Shown here piece after piece: positions 35,433 through 44,044 of a stretch of 64,000 bases of DNA (within the stretch, counting starts at the first letter, position 1; the number at the start of each line of letters is the position of its first letter). The translations under genes were made by a program, and so were the position numbers. The notes beneath the pieces are model-generated. The model saw only the letters and a program-made list of their open reading frames with translations. It made no database searches and was not told where the DNA came from. This DNA is from an uncultured Paracoccaceae bacterium (GTDB taxonomy: Bacteria > Pseudomonadota > Alphaproteobacteria > Rhodobacterales > Rhodobacteraceae). The stretch lies in NCBI GenBank assembly GCA_951812305.1, contig CATOSB010000011.1, positions 62,001-126,000 of the forward strand, given 5' to 3'.

Positions 35433-36623
35433 ATGAAATCACTCCCTCGCAAGGACCTTTTCGAGTTGCCCGATGGCGTCATCTATCTTGACGGCAATTC
35501 GCTTGGCCCGTTGCCGAAAGGCGCGGCAGACCGCGCAACGAAGTCTCTTAACGATGAATGGGGCGGCCAATTGATCCGGGCGTGGAACAGCGCCGGTTGG
35601 ATGGACCTTCCCCGCAAGGTCGGCAACCGCATCGCAGGTCTGATTGGCACGCCACTGGGGTCCGTCGCCACCGGCGACACTTTGTCAATCAAGGTTTACC
35701 AGGCGCTGGCTGCCGCGCTCGAAATGCGCCGTGATCGGCGCGTGGTCCTGTCCGACAACGGCAATTTCCCGACCGACCTTTACATGGCCGACGGGTTGTT
35801 GCGCATAATTGACAAGGGCTATGAACTGCGCACGCCTGCCCCTCAGGACGTGCTTTCACAGATAGACGATTCCGTCGCGGTGGTGATGTTGACCCATGTC
35901 GATTACCGCTCTGGCAGGATGCATGATATGGTTCAAATCACCCGGGCCGCCCACGCAGCGGGCGCTGTCGTGATCTGGGATCTTGCCCACAGCGCTGGCG
36001 CGGTTCCCGTCGATCTCACCGCATCAAACGCCGAATTCGCCATCGGCTGCACTTATAAATACCTCAACGGTGGCCCCGGTGCACCAGCGTTCATTTATGT
36101 CCGCCCAGACATTGTTGAGGGCATCCAACCGACCCTTTCAGGTTGGCTTGGTCATGATGCGCCATTTGCAATGGAACGCAGCTATCGTCCCGCCATGTCG
36201 ACGGAGCGGATGCGCGTTGGCACGCCGTCTATCGTGCAACTCACCATCCTCGACCACGCATTGAACGTCTGGGACGGCGTCGACATGGACGAGATGCGAA
36301 GGGCGTCCATCGGGTTGTCAGAGCAATTCATCGCAGAGGTCGAAACCCGCTGTCCGTCGCTGAAACTTGCAAGCCCCCGTGATCCCGAAACCCGGGGAAG
36401 CCAGGTCTCGTTTGCATTCGAACATGGCTACGCTGCCATGCAGGCGCTGATCGATCGGGGCGTCATCGGTGATTTCCGCGCGCCGGACATCATGCGCTTC
36501 GGCTTCACACCTCTGTTTCTGGATGAAGGCGACGTGATGGCGGCTGTGAACGTGCTGGAAGAGGTGATTTCGAAACAAATCTGGCGCGATCCGAAATACC
36601 AGACCCAATCCCGCGTTACCTGA
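35433..36623 (+). CDS. kynU: Kynureninase
   Basis: 396-residue PLP enzyme that cleaves kynurenine to anthranilate and alanine in tryptophan breakdown. The start MKSLPRKDLFELPDGVIYLDGNSLGPLP is characteristic. The PLP-binding region contains THVDYRSGRMHDM, IWDLAHSAGAVPVDL and the Schiff-base lysine in CTYKYLNGGPGAPAF. RPAMSTERMRVGTPSI lies in the substrate side. Other tryptophan genes (tryptophan dioxygenase, kynurenine formamidase) are absent from the window. It stands alone, 190 bp before the transporter operon. Confidence 0.9.
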   Translation: MKSLPRKDLFELPDGVIYLDGNSLGPLPKGAADRATKSLNDEWGGQLIRAWNSAGWMDLPRKVGNRIAGLIGTPLGSVATGDTLSIKVYQALAAALEMRRDRRVVLSDNGNFPTDLYMADGLLRIIDKGYELRTPAPQDVLSQIDDSVAVVMLTHVDYRSGRMHDMVQITRAAHAAGAVVIWDLAHSAGAVPVDLTASNAEFAIGCTYKYLNGGPGAPAFIYVRPDIVEGIQPTLSGWLGHDAPFAMERSYRPAMSTERMRVGTPSIVQLTILDHALNVWDGVDMDEMRRASIGLSEQFIAEVETRCPSLKLASPRDPETRGSQVSFAFEHGYAAMQALIDRGVIGDFRAPDIMRFGFTPLFLDEGDVMAAVNVLEEVISKQIWRDPKYQTQSRVT

Positions 36624-36671
36624 CCCAAAAGCCGTCAATTCGCAAATTGATACACCATTGATTTATCCCGG

Positions 36672-36708
36672 ACAGGCCGTTTATCCTCCACCGGAACGGC
36701 AGGCCTGT
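36672..36708. promoter_or_regulatory. Inverted repeat upstream of the AglE-type operon
   Basis: Arms ACAGGCC and GGCCTGT, with further pairing of CGTT and AACG inside, in the gap between kynU and the carbohydrate-binding protein gene. It could be an operator for the transporter operon or the end hairpin of kynU; no U-tract follows. Confidence 0.35.
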
Positions 36709-36812
36709 AACTGCGCTTGCGTCAACGGTTGCAACAGACCAAGCTAAAGAAGGAATGACCCGTTCAAGCCAACGCTAAACCGGGGCGTAAACATTCCAAT
36801 CGGGAGGAAAAC

Positions 36813-38078
36813 ATGAAAACGACTTTTAAGTCTGTGGCGCTCGCCACAACCATTCTGGGCGGTGCCGTTGCGGCGCAGGCCGATAACATCGATTTCCTGT
36901 GCTATCAGGACAGCAACGAATGCGAAGTTTTCGGTGCGATGGCCGAAAAATTCACCGCTGATACCGGCCACACCGTGACGATCAACGCCGTGGGTTACGA
37001 AGTGATCCGCGACCAGTTGGAAAATCAGCTGCAGACAGATGCCGCACCCGACGTGGCACGTGTCACCAATCTTGGCGGTCTGAATCAGTACTATCTGGAT
37101 CTCAGCGACCATGTTGATACCGGTTATTGGGAAGAAAACTACTCGGCCACATTGCCGTGGTTCCGCGCGCCCGGTGGCGAGGATAACGGCGTTTACGGCT
37201 GGATGACCCAGCTGACCGTGACCGGCCCTTACGTGAACGTTTCGATGTTCGAAGACGCAGGCGTTGATCTTCTGGAAGACGGCGCGACCTGGGATGACTG
37301 GGCGGTGGCCCTGAAAGAAGTTCAGGATTCCGTGGGCGCAACCGCTGGCCTTGTCATGGACCGCACCGCGCACCGCTGGGCTGGCCCAGCGTTTTCCTAC
37401 GGCGCGAAGTTCTTTGACGATGCGGGCGTTCCGATCCTCGTCGACGAAGGCTTCACGAACTATGCCAAGACCTTCCTTGAATGGCACGCCTCCGGCCTGA
37501 TGCCCGCCGAAGGTTGGCCAGCAGGTTCCGGCACCCAGTACCGCAATGCCGCGCCGCTGTTCCTGTCAGGCGACGCCGCGATGCACATGTCCGGGTCTTG
37601 GATGATCAACAACTACGCCACGAACATCGCGGATTTCGACTGGAAAGCGGTTCCCGCGCCTTGCGGCCCCGGCGGCTGTGGCGCGATGCCCGGCGGTTCG
37701 GCGCTGGTCGTGTTCTCATCCACCGACGTACCAGAGGCAGCGGCAGCTTGGGTGAACTATATGGCCCAGACCGAGAATGCAGAGATGTTTGCGTCTGAAA
37801 CCAACAACATCTCGGCCCACCAAGGCCTTCAGGCTTCCGGCGTTGACTATCAGAACGCGTCGCCCGCTGTGGCTGCTGCGCTGTCGACCTTTGCCGCGAA
37901 CGCAGGCAAGGCCGCCGAAGGCACCCCGCAGGCCTATACCTTCCAGGGCTACGCCAAGAACTTCGCAATCTATGGCATTGTGCCGGATTACATCACGCAA
38001 GCCATCAATGGTGAGATGAGCCTCGAAGACGCTCTGGCCGCCATCGACGCGGATGTTGCCGCGAAGATTGCGGAATAA
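36813..38078 (+). CDS. Carbohydrate ABC transporter substrate-binding protein (family 1)
   Basis: 421-residue periplasmic binding protein with a signal peptide ending near AAQADNIDF. It has the family 1 fold: NQLQTDAAPDVARVTNLGGL, then GDAAMHMSGSWMINNY and the late GYAKNFAIYGIVPDYI. It is the first gene of a four-gene importer resembling alpha-glucoside AglEFGK. GGGAGGAAA is a strong ribosome site 5 bp before the ATG. A palindromic intergenic repeat follows the stop. Sugar specificity cannot be read. Confidence 0.88.
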   Translation: MKTTFKSVALATTILGGAVAAQADNIDFLCYQDSNECEVFGAMAEKFTADTGHTVTINAVGYEVIRDQLENQLQTDAAPDVARVTNLGGLNQYYLDLSDHVDTGYWEENYSATLPWFRAPGGEDNGVYGWMTQLTVTGPYVNVSMFEDAGVDLLEDGATWDDWAVALKEVQDSVGATAGLVMDRTAHRWAGPAFSYGAKFFDDAGVPILVDEGFTNYAKTFLEWHASGLMPAEGWPAGSGTQYRNAAPLFLSGDAAMHMSGSWMINNYATNIADFDWKAVPAPCGPGGCGAMPGGSALVVFSSTDVPEAAAAWVNYMAQTENAEMFASETNNISAHQGLQASGVDYQNASPAVAAALSTFAANAGKAAEGTPQAYTFQGYAKNFAIYGIVPDYITQAINGEMSLEDALAAIDADVAAKIAE

Positions 38079-38088
38079 GAACTGACAA

Positions 38089-38135
38089 GCATGTCGCTGA
38101 AAAGTGGGAACCGGTTTTCAGCTTCTCGGACATGC
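38089..38135. repeat. Palindromic intergenic repeat between binding-protein and permease genes
   Basis: A 47-bp inverted repeat with outer arms GCATGTC and GACATGC and inner arms GCTGAAAA and TTTTCAGC around GTGGGAACCGG. Elements of this kind, with a GGAACCGG-type core, are widespread between genes in alphaproteobacteria. Its place after the first gene of a transporter operon suits mRNA stabilisation of the upstream message. Confidence 0.65.
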
Positions 38136-38162
38136 GTAAACTAAAAGAGGGGCCAGCAGCGA

Positions 38163-39230
38163 ATGGAAGCGTTAGACGCCGTCGTCGATGCGTTTTCAGG
38201 CAGCCGCTGGCCCTTCGGACTTCTGATCTACCTGATCATCGGTTGGGTGCTGATCCGTCCCCGTGGCGGCATTGGAACCCAGCTGATTTCGGTACTCGGC
38301 TGGCCGATAGAGATCACCCAGCGCTTCGCCGGTGCCACCGGCCTGCCATATTGGTTTATCCTGCCCAATTTCCTCGTCTTCGGCGCGTTCACTTTCGCTC
38401 CATTGTTCATGAATGTCGGGTTCTCGTTCACCGAAGGCCAGTCGATCCTGTTCGACGAACGCCCATACGCCGGCACCGAGAACTTCCAGCGATTGCTGGC
38501 CGAGACCAACATCGACACCGGGATCGAGAACCGCGAAGACGACAAGTTCCTGCGCGCCGTCGCCGACACGCTGATCTTCGTCGTCTTTCAGGTCCCGATC
38601 ATGATCTTCTTTGCGCTGTGCACCGCGCTGGCGCTGAACCGGAACATCTGGGGCCGGGGCTTCTGGCGCTCGGTCTACTTCTACCCGGTCATGCTGTCGC
38701 CCGTGGTGGTCGCATATCTTTGGGTGCTGATCCTGAAACGTCAGGGCGCGCTGTCGCTGACGCTGATGCAATGGGGCTGGATCGACGAGCCGATCCAGTG
38801 GCTGCAAGACCCGAGCTGGACGATGTTTTGGTCGGTCTTTGTCTACACATGGGCGCATCTGGGGTTTTACATGCTGATCCTGCTGGCCGGGCTGCAGGCG
38901 ATCCCGAAAGACCTGTATGAAGCGGCAGAGATGGACGGCACTTCGCCCTGGCGGCAATTGCGCAGGATCACCTTGCCACTGTTGATGCCGACGCTGTTGG
39001 TCGTGATGGTCTTGTCGCTCATCAAGGCGTTTCAGGCGTTTGAAGAGCTTTACGCATTGCAGGTCCGCTGGATTTCCGTTGTCGCCTATATCTTCGAAAC
39101 TTCAGGCCTTCGGGGCAACCCAACCGCCCACGGCCTTGGCATCGCGGCAGTCGCGTCGCTTCTGATCGCTGTCGGCCTCATGATCATGTCGCTGGCGCAG
39201 GTCTTGCTGACCGGGCGGGGGCAAAAATGA
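38163..39230 (+). CDS. Carbohydrate ABC transporter permease (MalF/AglF type)
   Basis: 355-residue inner-membrane permease with about eight hydrophobic segments. EAAEMDGTSPWRQLRRITLPLLMP is the EAA coupling loop, and MFWSVFVYTWAHLGFYMLIL precedes it. The first 60 residues contain two extra hydrophobic stretches before FLVFGAFTFAPLFMN. The following permease ATG overlaps its stop by 4 bp, so expression is coupled. Confidence 0.9.
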   Translation: MEALDAVVDAFSGSRWPFGLLIYLIIGWVLIRPRGGIGTQLISVLGWPIEITQRFAGATGLPYWFILPNFLVFGAFTFAPLFMNVGFSFTEGQSILFDERPYAGTENFQRLLAETNIDTGIENREDDKFLRAVADTLIFVVFQVPIMIFFALCTALALNRNIWGRGFWRSVYFYPVMLSPVVVAYLWVLILKRQGALSLTLMQWGWIDEPIQWLQDPSWTMFWSVFVYTWAHLGFYMLILLAGLQAIPKDLYEAAEMDGTSPWRQLRRITLPLLMPTLLVVMVLSLIKAFQAFEELYALQVRWISVVAYIFETSGLRGNPTAHGLGIAAVASLLIAVGLMIMSLAQVLLTGRGQK

Positions 39231-40663
39231 CCGCTGTCTGGCAGTTCCTCGGGCGCACACGCGGGCGCAAAAGGGCCGATTGGGTCGATGTGGTGACCTA
39301 TGTTTACCTCGCCTTCGGGTTCCTATTGATCTTCCTGCCAGTCTGCTGGCTGGTCATCAACAGCTTCAAAACCCAGTTCCAACTGGAAAAACAGGACCTC
39401 TCGCTGGTCCCTTCCGAATTCACCCGCGTCGCCCGCGCGACTGTCTATGGCCCCGAGGGCCGGTCGATCTTCATCGTACAGGGCTTGCCCGACTTCGTCC
39501 TCGACTGGCGTGGATTGAATGACGAAGAAAAGGCGCAACACGACGTCGACGCTCTGCTCGAAACCCTCGAAGGCGACGAATACTACGCCGTCCGCTCTGC
39601 CACCGGCCAAGCCCCAGCTGAGGCCCGTGCGTTGATTGAAAGTGAAGGGCTGCCCGACTGGCTCGTCCGCTATCCCGGCCTTGCCCCGAACGCCAAGGCG
39701 GAATTCGACGTCGACAGCATCCTCGCGACCCTTGACCCCGAAGCCCAGCGTCTGCTCGGCGAGTTTCTCGGCATAGACCCGTATCAGCCCAACAAACTCG
39801 TCAGCCAGATCCTCGTCAGCGCTGTCCACCCCGACACCGGCGAGCGCACCCAGTTCGCCGTCCCCCGGTTCGACCCCTCGCGCCCAACCATGCCGGGCCG
39901 CCTCGTCGACAATTCCGTCGACGGTGTCATCAAGATCGAAACCGCCACGGCCACCGCCGAACGCCGCTTCGCCCCGGCTTACGGCAATTACACCGAGCCA
40001 CTTGCGGGCCGTGCGGCAGAGGTCTCCGTCAACTTCGCCCGATGTTTCACCAATTCCTTCCTCGCGACCGTGCTGGCGACGATCATCACGCTGATCATCA
40101 ACTCGATGGCCGCCTTTGCGCTGTCGAAATACACTTTCAAGGGCCGCAACTTCTTCTTCCTTTTCATCCTCGCCACATTGATGGTGCCGCCCACCATCAC
40201 GCTTGTCGGCGTCTTTAAGGCGATCCATTTCACCGGTCTGTCTGGGTCAATCTGGGGCGTCATCATCCCCGGCGCGGCCACACCTGCGGGTGTCTTCCTG
40301 CTTCGACAATACATGCTGACCATCCCCGACGAATTGCTGGAGGCCGCCCGCATGGACGCCGCCACAGAATGGCAAATCTACTGGCGCATCATGCTGCCGC
40401 TGGCGCTGCCTGCCTTGGCCGCGCTCGGCATCCTCTCTATCGTCTGGCGCTGGAATGACCTGATCCTGCCGATGGTCGCCATCGCCACCACCAAGGACGC
40501 CTATACGATCCAGTTATGCCTGCTGGAATTCCGTGGCGAGCACCTCAGCCGCGAACACTTCCGGCTCGCCATGACCGTGGTGTCACTCGTCCCGACAACG
40601 CTCGTCTTCGTCTTTCTGCAGAAATACATTACCACCGGCATAGCCAATACGGGGATCAAATAA
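39227..40663 (+). CDS. Carbohydrate ABC transporter permease (MalG/AglG type) with enlarged periplasmic insert
   Basis: 478 residues, against about 280 to 390 for relatives. After the first membrane helix (VYLAFGFLLIFLPVCWLVINSF) a soluble stretch of roughly 215 residues follows before the next helix (FLATVLATIITLIINSMAAF). Inside the stretch a unit of about 33 residues occurs twice (near 86 to 118 and 141 to 173), beginning GLPDFVLDWRGL and GLPDWLVRYPGL and ending in DVDALLETL and DVDSILATL. The coupling loop is EAARMDAATEWQIYWRIMLPL. The stop overlaps the ATPase ATG by one base. Confidence 0.9.
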   Translation: MTAVWQFLGRTRGRKRADWVDVVTYVYLAFGFLLIFLPVCWLVINSFKTQFQLEKQDLSLVPSEFTRVARATVYGPEGRSIFIVQGLPDFVLDWRGLNDEEKAQHDVDALLETLEGDEYYAVRSATGQAPAEARALIESEGLPDWLVRYPGLAPNAKAEFDVDSILATLDPEAQRLLGEFLGIDPYQPNKLVSQILVSAVHPDTGERTQFAVPRFDPSRPTMPGRLVDNSVDGVIKIETATATAERRFAPAYGNYTEPLAGRAAEVSVNFARCFTNSFLATVLATIITLIINSMAAFALSKYTFKGRNFFFLFILATLMVPPTITLVGVFKAIHFTGLSGSIWGVIIPGAATPAGVFLLRQYMLTIPDELLEAARMDAATEWQIYWRIMLPLALPALAALGILSIVWRWNDLILPMVAIATTKDAYTIQLCLLEFRGEHLSREHFRLAMTVVSLVPTTLVFVFLQKYITTGIANTGIK

Positions 40664-41727
40664 TGGCCAATCTGACCCTCAACGCTGTCCACAAATCTTA
40701 TGGCCCGGTCAAGGTGATCCACGGCATCGACATGGAAATCGAAAGTGGTGATTTCTGTGTCTTCGTTGGCCCCTCGGGCTGTGGCAAGTCCACGCTTCTG
40801 CGGATGATTGCCGGCCTCGAAGACATCACCGCCGGCGAGGTCGCGATCGACAGCAATGTGGTCAACCACATCCCCGCCGCCCAGCGCGGGCTGGCGATGG
40901 TATTCCAGTCCTACGCGCTCTACCCCCATATGTCCGTGCGCCAAAATATGTCCTTCGGCCTCGAAAACCTGCGCATGCCCCGCGAAGAGATCACCCAACG
41001 CGTCGCCGAAGCTGCCCGCATGCTGCAGATCGAACCGCTGATGGAACGCAAACCCGGCCAGCTCTCAGGCGGCCAGCGCCAGCGCATCGCCATCGGGCGC
41101 GCTGTGGTACGCGAACCGAAAATCTTTCTGTTCGATGAGCCGCTTTCCAACCTCGACGCCGAGTTGCGCGTCGCCATGCGCGCCGAAATCGCCGACCTGC
41201 ACCGCCGCCTTGGCAATACGATGATCTATGTCACCCATGATCAGGTCGAGGCGATGACGATGGCCGACAAGATCGCCGTCCTGCGTGATGGCGTGGTGGA
41301 ACAGTTCGGCAAGCCGCTCGATCTGTTCAACACCCCCGACAACCGCTTTGTCGCCGGTTTCATCGGTTCACCAGCCATGAACTTCATCAAGGGCACGGCG
41401 AAAGGAAACGCGGTACAGTTCGACAATGGCGGCACCCAAATGCTCGATAATCGCTTCTCCGCAGAGGACGGCCAGACCGTCGAACTGGGCATCCGCGCTG
41501 GCGACCTGCATGTCACAGACGGCGATGGCATTCACGCCACGGTGGAAGGCGTCGAACAACTGGGCGCCGAAAGCTACCTTTATTGCCGCACCTCGACTGA
41601 CGAACCCATCACGCTGCATGAACGCGGCCAGACCAATGCCAATCGTGGCGACAAGGTAAACCTTGAACTGGACGCCGCCGCCATGCACCTTTTTGATCTG
41701 GAAACCGGTCGAAGCTGTCGCACCTGA
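40663..41727 (+). CDS. Carbohydrate ABC transporter ATP-binding protein (UgpC/MalK/AglK type)
   Basis: 354-residue ATPase from the ATG at 40663. Walker A GPSGCGKST, signature LSGGQRQR, Walker B IFLFDEPLSNLD and switch histidine YVTHDQVEA are intact. The C-terminal third is the regulatory OB-fold domain typical of MalK/UgpC (FIGSPAMNFIKG, ELGIRAGDLHV). It ends HLFDLETGRS. A short second copy of that end sits after the next gene. Confidence 0.93.
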   Translation: MANLTLNAVHKSYGPVKVIHGIDMEIESGDFCVFVGPSGCGKSTLLRMIAGLEDITAGEVAIDSNVVNHIPAAQRGLAMVFQSYALYPHMSVRQNMSFGLENLRMPREEITQRVAEAARMLQIEPLMERKPGQLSGGQRQRIAIGRAVVREPKIFLFDEPLSNLDAELRVAMRAEIADLHRRLGNTMIYVTHDQVEAMTMADKIAVLRDGVVEQFGKPLDLFNTPDNRFVAGFIGSPAMNFIKGTAKGNAVQFDNGGTQMLDNRFSAEDGQTVELGIRAGDLHVTDGDGIHATVEGVEQLGAESYLYCRTSTDEPITLHERGQTNANRGDKVNLELDAAAMHLFDLETGRSCRT

Positions 41728-41752
41728 AACGCATTTCTTGAAGGATCAAAGC

Positions 41753-42271
41753 ATGTCGTCCCCCAAACCGCGTGTCGGCGAACCCATCGCGCAACTGACC
41801 TTTGCCAAAACGGATGGCGATGGCGATATTGAGATCGGTCAACCGAAGGATCGCTGGACACTGTTGATCGTATATCGCGGCAAGCATTGCCCACGCTGCA
41901 AACGGTATCTGAGCAAATTGAATACAATGCTGGCAGACTGGCACGACCTGATGGATGTCGTGGTCGTATCCGCTGACAGCCGCGACAAGGCGCTGACAGA
42001 CCTGAAGGAATTCGGCTGGAGTTTCGACCTTTGCCACGGCCTGACCGAGGATCAGATGCGCGCGCTTGGCCTTTACGTCTCCTCGCCACTGTCCGAGGCC
42101 GAGACGTCACATAACTTCGCAGAACCCGGCATGTTTGCGATCCGTCCCGATGGCACGCAGATGCTGGTCGATATCTCGAACGGACCCGCTGCGCGACCTG
42201 ATCTGGATGAGCTTTTGGATGGCATGCGGTTCAACATTGAAAACGACCGCCCCGCCCGCGGCCTCGCCTGA
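41753..42271 (+). CDS. Peroxiredoxin-like (AhpC/TSA family) protein
   Basis: 172 residues from MSSPKPRVGEPIAQL. The thioredoxin-fold core reads WTLLIVYRGKHCPRCKRYL, with a CxxC pair where peroxiredoxins have the peroxidatic cysteine, a feature of the peroxiredoxin-like subfamily. VVVVSADSRDKA and FAIRPDGTQ are further family strands. It lies 25 bp after the transporter ATPase gene and just before a remnant copy of that gene's end, which suggests it was placed inside the operon. Probably a cytoplasmic thiol oxidoreductase; specific role unknown. Confidence 0.78.
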   Translation: MSSPKPRVGEPIAQLTFAKTDGDGDIEIGQPKDRWTLLIVYRGKHCPRCKRYLSKLNTMLADWHDLMDVVVVSADSRDKALTDLKEFGWSFDLCHGLTEDQMRALGLYVSSPLSEAETSHNFAEPGMFAIRPDGTQMLVDISNGPAARPDLDELLDGMRFNIENDRPARGLA

Positions 42272-42281
42272 GCCATCACGC

Positions 42282-42353
42282 CAAGTGATCCTGCGGCTTG
42301 ACGCGGGCGCGCTACACCTCTTTGATTGGAAAACAGGGCGGTCCAGCCCGAAA
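42282..42353 (+). pseudogene. Remnant of ABC ATPase C-terminus
   Basis: In the gap after the Prx-like gene, one frame reads VILRLDAGALHLFDWKTGRSS. It matches the end of the ATPase upstream (VNLELDAAAMHLFDLETGRSC) in length and most residues. No start or ATPase core is attached. It is either the leftover of a second ATPase gene or the original operon end, displaced when the Prx-like gene and a newer ATPase end were introduced. Confidence 0.6.
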
Positions 42354-42459
42354 TCGTGCGTCGCCCCGAAATCTTTCAAAGAATTCGCACCGCTTTCTTT
42401 GAAAGAAGGCTGGGCCGGTCACGGGCTAGATGGGGAACAGATGAACACGCGCAGCAACC

Positions 42460-44034
42460 ATGACTGACACAGAAGTTGCGATAATTGGGGGTGGCCCCGT
42501 CGGGCTTGGCCTTGCCATCGACCTCGCGCTGCGGGGCGTCACGACCCGCGTCCTTGAACGCAGCACCGAATTGCACACCATCCCCAAGGGCCAGAATCTG
42601 ACCCAGCGCACCGGCGAGCATTTCCGCGCCTGGGGCATCACCGACGCCATCCGCGCCGCCACCCCGATCCCGCGCGAATATGGCAACGCAGGAATCGTCA
42701 CCTACGGCCACCTTCTCAGCGACTATCACTACGACTGGTTCCAGCGCGCCAAGGTCGGCGCCTATTACCACGCGCTGAATGAACGCCTGCCGCAATACGA
42801 AACCGAGCGCGTCCTGCGTGCCCGCGCGGCGGAATTCGACAACATCCGGGTCGATTACGGCTGCAAGGTCACTGGCCTGAAACAGGACGATGCGCGGGTT
42901 TGGGTGGAGTTTGAACAGGGCAATGAAACCCGCCAGATCACCGCCCGTTACGCCATCGGCTGTGACGGTGCGCGATCCGTGACACGGGAACTTGCCGGAA
43001 TCGAACAGGCGGCTGACCACGATGGCCCGCGTATGGCGCTTTTGGTGTTTCGGTCAATGGAACTGGACAAGCTGCTGGAACGCTATCCGGGTAAGTCGAT
43101 CTATAACGTGATGCGCCCCGGTTTCGACGGCTATTGGCAGTTTCTGGGTCGCGTCGATCTGGAAGGCGGCTGGTTCTGCCACTTCCCGGTGCCCGCAGAC
43201 GCCACTGCCGACAAAGACTATTTTACGGCCCGAATGCACGAAGCCGCCGGCCAGCCCTTCGCGCTGGAATTCCAGCATATCGGCTTTTGGGATCTGCGCA
43301 TCTCCCACGCCCGCACCTATCGCGCGGGCCGCGTGTTCATCGCAGGCGACGCCGCGCACAGCCACCCGCCCTATGGCGGGTACGGCATCAACACCGGGTT
43401 CGAGGATGCTCGCAACCTCAGCTGGAAGCTGGCGGCGACCTTGCAAGGCTGGGGCGGCGAGGCCCTGCTCGACAGCTACAACGCCGAGCGGCACCCTGTG
43501 TTTAAATCCGTCTCTCAGGATTTCATCGAACGCATGATCACCGACTTTCGCGAATTTCTCGAATCTCACGCACCCGACACGGACCGCGCCGCCTTCGAGG
43601 CAGCATGGAACGCCCGCGCCAACGCCGACGATTCAGATGTAACAGAGTTTTTGCCGCACTACGCCGGTTCGCCCATCGCGTTCGGCAAACCCGGCGCGGT
43701 TTCCGGCGCAAAAGGCATTCACTGCTTCACCGCCCGGCCCGGACATCATCTTGCGCCTCAACCGATGCCCGACGGTGATCTTTGGGACGCACTCGGACCG
43801 GGGTTCACCCTGATCGACCTGACCGATGACCAGTCCCTTTCCAAACCATTCTCCAACGCTGCGGACGATGTTGGTATCGCGTTGAGGACCGTCGCCCTTC
43901 CCGATGCGGCAGCACGCGAAGCTTACGGAACCGACGCCATCCTTGTGCGCCCCGACCAGTTCATCGCCTGGACAAACGGGATGACCCAGCCCGACCCATC
44001 AGTCATACTCCGCCACGCGGTGGGCGCGAAATAG
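42460..44034 (+). CDS. FAD-dependent aromatic hydroxylase-type monooxygenase
   Basis: 524-residue flavoprotein of the PheA/TfdB/MhpA group. GxGxxG motif AIIGGGPVGLGLAIDLA is at the N-terminus, the DG motif is IGCDGARSVTRE, and FIAGDAAHSHPPYGGYGINTG is the GD motif. A C-terminal thioredoxin-like tail (about 400 to 524) is present as in phenol hydroxylase relatives. It probably hydroxylates an aromatic or related ring acid with NAD(P)H. The aldehyde dehydrogenase follows after 10 bp, so one pathway is likely. Substrate not readable. Confidence 0.88.
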   Translation: MTDTEVAIIGGGPVGLGLAIDLALRGVTTRVLERSTELHTIPKGQNLTQRTGEHFRAWGITDAIRAATPIPREYGNAGIVTYGHLLSDYHYDWFQRAKVGAYYHALNERLPQYETERVLRARAAEFDNIRVDYGCKVTGLKQDDARVWVEFEQGNETRQITARYAIGCDGARSVTRELAGIEQAADHDGPRMALLVFRSMELDKLLERYPGKSIYNVMRPGFDGYWQFLGRVDLEGGWFCHFPVPADATADKDYFTARMHEAAGQPFALEFQHIGFWDLRISHARTYRAGRVFIAGDAAHSHPPYGGYGINTGFEDARNLSWKLAATLQGWGGEALLDSYNAERHPVFKSVSQDFIERMITDFREFLESHAPDTDRAAFEAAWNARANADDSDVTEFLPHYAGSPIAFGKPGAVSGAKGIHCFTARPGHHLAPQPMPDGDLWDALGPGFTLIDLTDDQSLSKPFSNAADDVGIALRTVALPDAAAREAYGTDAILVRPDQFIAWTNGMTQPDPSVILRHAVGAK

Positions 44035-44044
44035 GGGGAGCACA

